DNA of 5,395 nt, from positions 1,076,889 to 1,082,283 of the forward strand of contig CP070644.1 in the NCBI GenBank assembly GCA_020354155.1, given 5' to 3'. The translations under genes and the position numbers were made by a program. The notes beneath the pieces are model-generated. The model was not told where the DNA came from. It saw nothing but the letters and a program-made list of their open reading frames with translations, and did not search any database. Positions 1 to 5,395 of the stretch are shown here, one piece after another. The first letter of the stretch is position 1; every line of letters starts with the position of its first letter. The stretch comes from Nitrospiraceae bacterium. Lineage in GTDB: Bacteria > Nitrospirota > Thermodesulfovibrionia > UBA6902.

Positions 1-1673
1 AATGCCCGCGGTGTAATTTTCACACCAGGCGGTGCCTGCCTTCTCTTATATTCAGACCGGTCTATCATGGCAATCACTCTTTTTGTGCAGTCAATGTCAC
101 AGCCCATTTCTTCAATCTCATCATAACTCAGGTCATCCTCGACATAGGCCTTTAAAACAGGATCAAGGACCGGGTACGGTGGCAGTGTGTCAGTGTCTTT
201 CTGGTCCGGCCTGAGCTCGGCCGTGGGCTCCTTCTGTAGGATACTTTCAGGGATCAAATCAAACCCGGCCTTTTTATTTCTCCACCTGCACAAGTCATAA
301 ACAAGGGTCTTCGGCACATCTTTAATGACAGCAAATCCACCTGCCATGTCACCATAGAGGGTCGCATAGCCAACGCTCATCTCTGATTTGTTTCCTGTTG
401 TAAGCACAAGCCATCCGAATTTATTTGAAAAAGCCATGAGGATGTTGCCCCGAATCCGTGCCTGAAGATTTTCTTCAGTTATATCTGTTTTACGTCCCTT
501 AAAACTGTCTTTCAATGTCTTCAGGTATGCATTGAAAATTGGATCAACAGACAGAGTATGCATGCTTATTCCAAGATTCCGTGCCTGTGCCGCTGCGTCA
601 TCCCGACTTTCCTCTGATGTATAGAGAGAAGGCATAAACAGTCCGTGTACGCTCTCCTTTCCAAGTGCATCAACGGCAATAGTTGTCACCAGCGCAGAAT
701 CAATGCCTCCGCTCATCCCTATGAGTACCTCAGTAAATCCATTTTTCAGTACGTAATCCCCTGTGCCAAGGATTAACGCCTTATATACTTCTTCACTGGC
801 AGTCATCTTTCGGGCCATTCTTCTCCTGGATGCTTTCTTTTTCTGCCGGCTTCTTTGTGCCTGAATTCTTACTTCTTCGATAAATTCGCCTTCCTTGAGC
901 AGCGAATCTATTTTCTTCTTCCTGCCCGCTGTAATTCTCTTGTGACATGAGCTGACCTCTACATCAGCAATGATCATCTCCTCAGAGAACCGCCCTGCCC
1001 TCGCCACAATCTGCCCGCTCTTGTCAACAATAAGGCTTCCGCCATCAAAAACAAGCTCGTCCTGTCCGCCGATGAGGTTAACATATGCAAAGGCTGCACC
1101 ATAGTTACCTGCACGAGCCTGAACAAGCTCTTCCCTGAACGACATCTTGCCCATGTGAAAGGGAGAGGCATTAATGTTGACAATAAGCCCGGCCCCTGCA
1201 AGGGCCTGAAGTTTTGCAGGGCCCCTTTCAAGCCATATGTCTTCACAGACATTAACGCCAAAACATAAACCGTTCATGGTATAGACAGGCACCCGCCTGC
1301 CAGCCTGAAAGTAACGGTGCTCATCAAAAACCCCGTAATTGGGAAGGTTCATCTTATGATAGATATCAACAAGGTGTCCGTCTGATATGACTGCTGCCGC
1401 GTTGTAGATCCCCTTATTTTTATCTACAAAACCGGCAATGGTTATGATGCCCGTCGATGCCTCCTTTATACGATTCAGGGTATGAATATTATCCCTGACA
1501 AACTGATGCTTCAGCAGCAGGTCTTCAGGCGGGTACCCGGTAAGAGCAAGCTCTGGAAAAGCTATGATATCAGCGCCTCTGGCCCGGGCTTTTTGTATGT
1601 ATGAGATGATTTTTTGACAGTTACCGGAGAGATCACCAACGGTAAGATTAATCTGTGCAAGTGCAATTCTCAT
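1..1673 (-). CDS. nadE: Glutamine-dependent NAD+ synthetase (3' end cut by window edge)
   Basis: This enzyme makes NAD+ from NaAD and ATP in the cytoplasm, using ammonia that its own N-terminal glutaminase domain releases from glutamine. 557 codons are visible with no frameshift. Residues 1 to about 260 are a nitrilase-fold amidase with the Glu-Lys-Cys triad: E41 in FPELALTGYPPEDL, K107 in YHKMNLPNYGVFDE and C143 in VCEDIW. A very basic linker (about residues 269-289) follows. The NAD synthase domain has the PP-loop SGGIDSA from residue 321, TTGNKSE at 425-431 and LYGDMAGGF at about 439-447. The last visible residues, YKRRQAPPGVKITPRA, are the family's C-terminal motif, so probably only 10-20 residues lie outside. 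I chose the start at 1673 because MRIALAQIN is the usual family N-terminus. An in-frame ATG at 1688 would add MLLKN and has a closer GAGGA, so it is a real alternative. The gene is divergent from degP. Identity is very secure; the exact start is not. Confidence 0.96.
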   Translation of the reverse strand, partial: MRIALAQINLTVGDLSGNCQKIISYIQKARARGADIIAFPELALTGYPPEDLLLKHQFVRDNIHTLNRIKEASTGIITIAGFVDKNKGIYNAAAVISDGHLVDIYHKMNLPNYGVFDEHRYFQAGRRVPVYTMNGLCFGVNVCEDIWLERGPAKLQALAGAGLIVNINASPFHMGKMSFREELVQARAGNYGAAFAYVNLIGGQDELVFDGGSLIVDKSGQIVARAGRFSEEMIIADVEVSSCHKRITAGRKKKIDSLLKEGEFIEEVRIQAQRSRQKKKASRRRMARKMTASEEVYKALILGTGDYVLKNGFTEVLIGMSGGIDSALVTTIAVDALGKESVHGLFMPSLYTSEESRDDAAAQARNLGISMHTLSVDPIFNAYLKTLKDSFKGRKTDITEENLQARIRGNILMAFSNKFGWLVLTTGNKSEMSVGYATLYGDMAGGFAVIKDVPKTLVYDLCRWRNKKAGFDLIPESILQKEPTAELRPDQKDTDTLPPYPVLDPVLKAYVEDDLSYDEIEEMGCDIDCTKRVIAMIDRSEYKRRQAPPGVKITPRA

Positions 1674-1691
1674 GTTCTTCAATAGCATTAA

Positions 1692-1696
1692 TCCTC
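1692..1696 (-). promoter_or_regulatory. Candidate ribosome binding site bearing on the nadE start
   Basis: The minus strand reads GAGGA here, three bases ahead of the in-frame ATG at 1686-1688 and 18 bases ahead of the ATG at 1671-1673. It can only serve the upstream ATG, and its spacing is on the short side. The downstream ATG has only a weak purine run (GAAGAA) next to it. An in-frame TGA at 1695-1697 excludes any earlier start. This is the main reason to keep the 1688 start in play. Confidence 0.4.
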
Positions 1697-1718
1697 AAGG
1701 AGGCTGAAAATATGATTA

Positions 1719-1747
1719 ATATTAATTGAAGGCATTTTCTTTGTAAA
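1719..1747 (-). promoter_or_regulatory. Predicted sigma70-type promoter of nadE
   Basis: Read on the minus strand, TTTACA (1742-1747, five of six matches to TTGACA) is followed after exactly 17 bases by TAATAT (1719-1724, four of six matches to TATAAT). Transcription would start near 1712, giving a short leader of about 25-40 bases before the two candidate nadE start codons. The -10 box lies inside a perfect 12-bp palindrome, ATTAATATTAAT (1715-1726), which may simply reflect AT richness. The call rests on motif and spacing only. Confidence 0.5.
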
Positions 1748-1776
1748 GAGCGATTTCATAATTTCTTCACATAAAA

Positions 1777-1805
1777 TTGACTCAATAGAAAAGGAAAGAT
1801 ATAAT
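1777..1805 (+). promoter_or_regulatory. Strong sigma70-type promoter of degP
   Basis: TTGACT (1777-1782, five of six consensus matches) and a perfect TATAAT (1800-1805) are separated by 17 bases, the optimal spacing. Transcription should begin near 1812, leaving a leader of about 35 bases. This near-consensus promoter suggests steady housekeeping expression of the protease rather than expression that depends entirely on an envelope-stress sigma factor. It is a prediction from motif and spacing, but an unusually clean one. Confidence 0.75.
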
Positions 1806-1834
1806 TTCAACACATATCACAGGAACTATTAGTC

Positions 1835-1840
1835 AAGGAG
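1835..1840 (+). promoter_or_regulatory. Ribosome binding site of degP
   Basis: AAGGAG lies six bases before the ATG at 1847-1849. This good Shine-Dalgarno match at good spacing fixes that ATG as the start. It contrasts with the larB and larC starts in the same window, which have no such site. Confidence 0.85.
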
Positions 1841-1846
1841 ATTTCA

Positions 1847-3307
1847 ATGGTACAAAGAATAAAGATGCCGGGTGTTATTGCCCTCTTATTATTTATCGCC
1901 ATTTTTACTTCCCTGTCAAGTGCAGGGAACGAGGCACATGCTCGAGGTGCTGGTGTTTCCCATGAATCAGAGAATTTTTTAAGACAGACCGGAAAGGCCA
2001 TGGCTGAAATTGTAGAAGCTGTAAAGCCGGCAATCGTAAATATTGCAACAGTCCGCACAGAAACATTAGGCAATGCCTATTCACCTTTTCTGGATGACCC
2101 TTTGTTTAGACGGTTTTTCGGAGACCAGTTGAGACAACGTGAACAGCCAAGAGAACGCAAGTCAAGCAGTCTTGGTTCAGGCGTTATTGTATCTGCGGAC
2201 GGATACATCCTCACGAACAACCATGTCATTAAAAACGCAGATACGATCAAGGTCGTTCTCACGGACAAGAGAGAATTTACCGGCAAAATAATTGGAAGTG
2301 ACCCGAAGACTGACATCTCAGTTATTAAGATTGAAGCAGAGAACCTGTCCACTGTTTCCTGGGGAAATTCCGACTCCCTCCGGGTTGGTGAACTGGTACT
2401 TGCCGTAGGTAACCCCTATGGTCTGAACCAGACGATAACCATGGGCATCGTCAGCGCTGTCGGGAGAGCGAATGTAGGCATCGCTGATTATGAGGATTTC
2501 ATTCAGACTGACGCGGCAATCAATCCCGGAAACTCCGGAGGAGCCCTTGTCAATTCAGGGGGTGAACTTGTGGGAATCAATACTGCAATCTTCAGTACGA
2601 GCGGAGGATACCAGGGTATAGGGTTTGCAATTCCAAGCAATATGGCAAAGGCGGTTATGGACAGTCTTCTTGAACGGGGTAAGGTAATCAGGGGCTGGCT
2701 TGGTGTATCAATACAGTCAATTACTCCTGAACTGGCAATGCAGTTCCAGCTGGAGAAGGACTTCGGCACTCTTGTCGCAGATGTCGTTGAAGGCAGCCCG
2801 GCTGAAAAGTCAGGGCTGATGCGAGGTGATGTGATTATTGAGTTTGACGGCAAAGAAGTTATGGAACCCTATCAGCTCAGAAATATGGTGGCAAGCACTC
2901 CTCCCGGAAAACCTGTTCAGTGCAAAATCATACGGGAAGGCACCATTGAAATACTGACTGTAACCATTGGAGAACTACCTTCAGATGATCAACCGTTACC
3001 AACAGTGCACAAAAATGCACTGAAAGGGGTAAATGTTCAGAATCTTACTCCAGAGATTTACAGGAGATTAAATATTCCAGACCGTGTAAGAGGCGTTGTC
3101 GTTACCGGTGTGGAGCAGGGAAGCCCTGCCGAGTCTTCACTGATGAATGGAGACGTCATCATAGAAATAAACAGAAAGGCAATTTCAAACATAGATGATT
3201 ATGAGTCCATCGTGTCTGCTATTGAAGCGGATAAAGATGTATTGCTTCTTGTGAATCGCAGGGGAAATACTATTTTTATCACAATCAGCAGCCAGCAGGA
3301 GAAGTAA
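1847..3307 (+). CDS. degP: Periplasmic DegP/HtrA-type serine protease with two PDZ domains
   Basis: This is an ATP-independent endoprotease, possibly also a chaperone, that degrades misfolded proteins in the periplasm. The 486-residue protein begins with a Sec signal peptide: basic MVQRIK, a hydrophobic core at about residues 9-24, and a likely cleavage after AHA (residue 32). The trypsin-like domain follows, with catalytic H126 (TNNHV), D156 (KTDISVIKIE) and S230 in GNSGG (228-232). PDZ1 covers about residues 281-377, starting RGWLGVSIQ; PDZ2 covers about 391-482, with RGVVVTGVEQGSPAE. The length is that of two-PDZ DegP/DegQ/MucD proteins. The loop between the N-terminal strands (about residues 76-106) is short and rich in Arg, unlike the long LA loop of E. 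coli DegP, so DegQ or MucD would be equally good names. It is monocistronic, divergent from nadE and convergent with larC, and has its own promoter and Shine-Dalgarno site. Function is secure; paralogue naming is less so. Confidence 0.95.
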   Translation: MVQRIKMPGVIALLLFIAIFTSLSSAGNEAHARGAGVSHESENFLRQTGKAMAEIVEAVKPAIVNIATVRTETLGNAYSPFLDDPLFRRFFGDQLRQREQPRERKSSSLGSGVIVSADGYILTNNHVIKNADTIKVVLTDKREFTGKIIGSDPKTDISVIKIEAENLSTVSWGNSDSLRVGELVLAVGNPYGLNQTITMGIVSAVGRANVGIADYEDFIQTDAAINPGNSGGALVNSGGELVGINTAIFSTSGGYQGIGFAIPSNMAKAVMDSLLERGKVIRGWLGVSIQSITPELAMQFQLEKDFGTLVADVVEGSPAEKSGLMRGDVIIEFDGKEVMEPYQLRNMVASTPPGKPVQCKIIREGTIEILTVTIGELPSDDQPLPTVHKNALKGVNVQNLTPEIYRRLNIPDRVRGVVVTGVEQGSPAESSLMNGDVIIEINRKAISNIDDYESIVSAIEADKDVLLLVNRRGNTIFITISSQQEK

Positions 3308-3321
3308 GAATCCGAGATAAA

Positions 3322-3349
3322 GGGGACAGGTCCCATGGAACCTGTCCCC
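3322..3349. terminator. Perfect inverted repeat between convergent degP and larC; likely bidirectional terminator or REP-like element
   Basis: GGGGACAGGT (3322-3331) and its exact reverse complement ACCTGTCCCC (3340-3349) flank an 8-base loop, giving a 10-bp stem with seven GC pairs. It begins 14 bases after the degP stop and lies 50 bases beyond the larC stop, where both transcripts would be expected to end. Neither side has a strong U tract: on the plus strand the stem is followed by GATTATTC, on the minus strand by TTTATCTC. A run of six T on the minus strand (3358-3363) lies before the stem as seen from larC. The weak U tracts leave open a REP-like repeat or an mRNA 3' stabiliser instead of a classical intrinsic terminator. 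Confidence 0.6.
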
Positions 3350-3399
3350 GATTATTCAAAAAACCTGAAAAGGGCTTCTTCGTAAGCTCAGACCGCTGT

Positions 3400-4557
3400 T
3401 TATCTGATTGTCGTGAGGACTTCTCTCAGAGGGATACAAAACTTCTCTGCTATCTTTTTACAGTCCTCATACTCGAGTGACACCTTCTCTTTCTTCCCAT
3501 CAAGCTGCGCAACTTTAACATTCACTTTACCGTATCTGGTCTGAACAGTCCTGATCGTTCTTGGAAGAGTTTTTCTTTCAGCACGGTAGTAACGAAGCCC
3601 GATACTGGTCGTCTCATTGAAGATGATATTGAAATATTTTCCTTTTTCTTCATCCCTGCAGAGAACTGTCAGCCTGGTGCCGGGTCTGCCTTTTTTCATA
3701 ATCACCTGCGTCAGATAGACATCAAGGGCCCCTGCAGCAAACAACTTCGCTACAACATGCTCATACATCTGGGGATTCATGTCATCAATATTTGTGTCGA
3801 TGACAGTGACTTTCTCTTCGCCCTTCCCCGCCCCCACAGGTTCACCAAGGAAGAGCCGGAGAATATTCGGCCGGTCCTTGATATTCTTACCTCCTGCACC
3901 AGATCCGGTTCGTTTTAGTTTCATTTCAGGAAGGTGCCCAAAGCCCCTGGCAAGAGAGGAAATCAGAACAGCACCGGTGGGCGTTGTCAACTCAAACTGC
4001 AGATCTGAAGCGTAAACAGGTACGTCTTTAAGCAATGCAACCGTTGCCGGAGCAGGGACCGGTAAAAGACCGTGTTCAGTTCGCACCGTTCCGCTTCCCA
4101 GGTTCAGGGGAGAGGCATACACGTCCTTGATTCCCAGTATGTCCAGGCCAATTAAAGCACCAAATATATCAACAATACAGTCAATGGCTCCAAGTTCATG
4201 AAGGTGTATCCCTGTGTAGCGTTTACCATGGACTCTGGCTTCAGCCTGAAAAAGCCTTTTAAAGATTGCCAGCCCCTTCTCCTGTACGGATGGTGACAGA
4301 CGGGAGTCCAGGATTATCTTTTCAATATCCCTAAACTGTCTGCAGGCCTCTTTCGCTGCTTTCTTCTGAATGAGAACATTAACTTTTGTGGCACTGATCC
4401 CCGCCCGCTTCACTTTTTTTAATTCGAGCATATACCCGTGAAGAGGCAGACGGCCAAGTTCCTTCCGAAGTGTTTCAAAGGGCACTCCCGCATCAACAAG
4501 CGCGCCGAGAATCATGTCGCCGCTAATACCGGAACAACAGTCAAAAAAGGCAATCAT
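3400..4557 (-). CDS. larC: LarC, nickel insertion protein of nickel-pincer nucleotide cofactor synthesis
   Basis: LarC (DUF111 family) is a CTP-dependent cyclometallase. It inserts Ni into the sulfur-bearing pyridinium mononucleotide, the last step of NPN cofactor synthesis in the cytoplasm. The 385-residue protein starts with the family signature FFDCCSGISGDMILGALVDAG. It then shows HLHELGAIDCIVDI (118-131), YASPLNLGSGTVRTEHGLLPVPAPATVALL (in about 147-176), ELTTPTGA (189-196) and GSGAGGKN (218-225). The C-terminal LarC2 part has DTNIDDMNPQMYEHV (254-268) and KKGRPGT (288-294). Both parts are in one uninterrupted frame, unlike the frameshifted larC1/larC2 of Lactiplantibacillus plantarum. 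The segment at about residues 62-78, where many relatives carry a run of histidines, is Lys/Ala-rich here and has none. The gene starts 17 bases after larB with no visible Shine-Dalgarno site, so translational coupling is likely. The start is chosen from the family N-terminus. Confidence 0.95.
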   Translation of the reverse strand: MIAFFDCCSGISGDMILGALVDAGVPFETLRKELGRLPLHGYMLELKKVKRAGISATKVNVLIQKKAAKEACRQFRDIEKIILDSRLSPSVQEKGLAIFKRLFQAEARVHGKRYTGIHLHELGAIDCIVDIFGALIGLDILGIKDVYASPLNLGSGTVRTEHGLLPVPAPATVALLKDVPVYASDLQFELTTPTGAVLISSLARGFGHLPEMKLKRTGSGAGGKNIKDRPNILRLFLGEPVGAGKGEEKVTVIDTNIDDMNPQMYEHVVAKLFAAGALDVYLTQVIMKKGRPGTRLTVLCRDEEKGKYFNIIFNETTSIGLRYYRAERKTLPRTIRTVQTRYGKVNVKVAQLDGKKEKVSLEYEDCKKIAEKFCIPLREVLTTIR

Positions 4558-4574
4558 AGCAGTAATAAACAGGA

Positions 4575-5339
4575 TTATGTTTTTATAGTTAAAATATTGA
4601 TTCTATGAGCTAAAACACCGGCACCAAAGCCATTATCTATGTTCATGACCGCTATACCGGGTACGCAAGAATTGAGCATGGCAAAAAGCGCCGTTAAACC
4701 ACCCAGACTGGTACCGTACCCTACTGATGTCGGAACTGCGATAATCGTTTTGTCCGTCATCCCGCCGATCACAGAGGGCAAGGCCCCTTCCATCCCGGCG
4801 GCAACGATCAATACAGCAGCATCGTGCAGAACCTCTCTGGATTCCCTGATCCTGTGCAGGCCGGCTACTCCAACATCATAAATAGTTTTTGTCCTGGTGC
4901 CGAGGAAATCAGCAGTAACAGCGGCTTCTTCTGCTACAGGGATATCAGATGTGCCTGCGCAGAGAACGGCTATCAGTCCCTGCTTCTTTTTCGCACCACC
5001 TGCGGCGATAATCCCGGAACGTTCATGGTAATGTGCCTTCTTCCCTTTACCGGAGCACAGCCGTTGAACATCGGTAAAGTTTTTTTTCGTTGCCTTTGTA
5101 ATGAGGAGTTTGCCATTTTTCGCAAGCATTGACTGGGCAATGCTCTTCACATCTCCCGTTGTCTTCCCCTCTGCAAAAATAACCTCCGGAATGCCATGTC
5201 GCATTTCACGGTGATGATCGACCTTTGCAATACCAAGGTCTTCATAAGGCAGGTGCTGAAGTTGCATAAATGCATCATTGATATTCAGGCCGCCACCCTG
5301 AACAGATTTCAAAATCTCTTTGATTTTCCTGTTGTCCAT
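4575..5339 (-). CDS. larB: LarB, pyridinium-3,5-biscarboxylic acid mononucleotide synthase
   Basis: LarB carboxylates C5 of the nicotinate ring of NaAD and hydrolyses its phosphoanhydride, releasing AMP and giving P2CMN, the first intermediate of NPN cofactor synthesis. The 254-residue length is normal for the family. The N-terminal part has the usual helical segment with LPYEDLGIAKVDHHREMRHG (30-49) and PEVIFAEGKT (51-60). The C-terminal PurE-like domain has LCAGTSDIPVAEEA (126-139), AGMEGALPSVIGG (181-193), PTSVGYGTS (203-211) and LNSCVPGIAVMNIDNGFGAG (222-241). C225 sits where the L. plantarum enzyme has the catalytic Cys that adds to the pyridine ring. The ATG at 5339 is the only credible start, because an in-frame TAA lies 36 bases upstream with no ATG, GTG or TTG between. 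No Shine-Dalgarno site precedes it. It is the upstream partner of larC. Confidence 0.95.
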   Translation of the reverse strand: MDNRKIKEILKSVQGGGLNINDAFMQLQHLPYEDLGIAKVDHHREMRHGIPEVIFAEGKTTGDVKSIAQSMLAKNGKLLITKATKKNFTDVQRLCSGKGKKAHYHERSGIIAAGGAKKKQGLIAVLCAGTSDIPVAEEAAVTADFLGTRTKTIYDVGVAGLHRIRESREVLHDAAVLIVAAGMEGALPSVIGGMTDKTIIAVPTSVGYGTSLGGLTALFAMLNSCVPGIAVMNIDNGFGAGVLAHRINILTIKT

Positions 5340-5359
5340 AAGGAAAGTTTGATAAATTC

Positions 5360-5395
5360 CTAAAACTCTGCTTTAAGGCTCCTGCTCATGAGCTC
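5360..5395 (-). CDS. Possible C-terminal tail of a gene upstream of larB
   Basis: On the minus strand one frame entering from the right edge is open for 11 codons (ELMSRSLKAEF) and ends at TAG (5360-5362), 20 bases before the larB ATG. The other two frames close sooner. If real, an upstream gene would sit close enough to form an operon with larB and larC, and larE or a cofactor-using enzyme would be natural guesses. Eleven codons carry no family signal, so this may be chance, and the same bases could instead be leader or promoter sequence. Confidence 0.25.
   Translation of the reverse strand, partial: ELMSRSLKAEF

Noticed and set aside
642..713. PP-loop SGGIDSA domain considered as LarE because larB and larC are nearby.
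   Set aside because: The frame is continuous with a nitrilase glutaminase domain and carries NAD synthase motifs (TTGNKSE, LYGDMAGGF, KRRQAPPGVK), so it is NadE.
974..1261. Open frame of 95 codons on the minus strand.
   Set aside because: It overlaps the catalytic part of nadE in another frame and its translation shows no family features; it is a shadow.
1822..1848. GGAACT, 16 bases, then TCAAT upstream of degP, resembling an RpoE (sigmaE) promoter.
   Set aside because: The -10-like element overlaps the degP start codon, so transcription would begin inside the coding sequence. A far better sigma70 promoter lies at 1777-1805.
1807..2853. Minus-strand open frames at 1807-2073, 2077-2352 and 2503-2853.
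   Set aside because: All are antisense to degP, whose domains and catalytic residues are intact, and their translations have no recognisable content.
3779..5132. Plus-strand open frames at 3779-4015, 4639-4881 and 4824-5132.
   Set aside because: They are antisense to larC and larB, show no ribosome binding sites or domains, and are explained by the codon use of the real genes.
5384..5393. 10-bp palindrome GCTCATGAGC at the right edge.
   Set aside because: It is short, cut close to the window end, and has no repeat partner or gene context that would support a regulatory role.

Overview
The window holds four recognisable protein genes and short intergenic spacers from what looks like a free-living Gram-negative bacterium of moderate GC. 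The exported HtrA/Deg protease with two PDZ domains and the fused larB-larC pair would suit an anaerobic or microaerophilic lineage such as Nitrospirota or Desulfobacterota. That placement is an impression from protein flavour, not a demonstrated assignment. There is no rRNA, tRNA, transposase, CRISPR array or phage gene.

Layout from left to right. Positions 1-1673, minus strand: a glutamine-dependent NAD+ synthetase (nadE) that runs off the left edge a little short of its natural C-terminus. Positions 1674-1846: a compact divergent promoter region, with one sigma70-like promoter facing each way. Positions 1847-3307, plus strand: a complete periplasmic DegP/HtrA-type serine protease. Positions 3308-3399: a convergent spacer with a perfect 10-bp-stem hairpin. 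Positions 3400-4557 and 4575-5339, minus strand: larC and larB, a two-gene unit in the order larB-larC for biosynthesis of the nickel-pincer nucleotide (NPN) cofactor of lactate racemase-type enzymes. The last 56 bases contain the larB leader and perhaps the last codons of another gene.

How the genes relate: LarB carboxylates and hydrolyses nicotinic acid adenine dinucleotide (NaAD), the same molecule that NadE amidates to NAD+. The window therefore holds both exits from the NaAD pool, although the two are separated by degP and are not in one operon. LarC inserts nickel at the end of the cofactor pathway. The sulfurtransferase LarE, which acts between LarB and LarC, is not in the window. DegP is an envelope quality-control protease with no evident functional link to either neighbour.

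No wholly undescribed system is evident. The points most worth a second look are the LarC without the histidine-rich loop seen in many relatives, the absence of recognisable Shine-Dalgarno sequences before larB and larC, the perfect hairpin between degP and larC, and the shared NaAD substrate.
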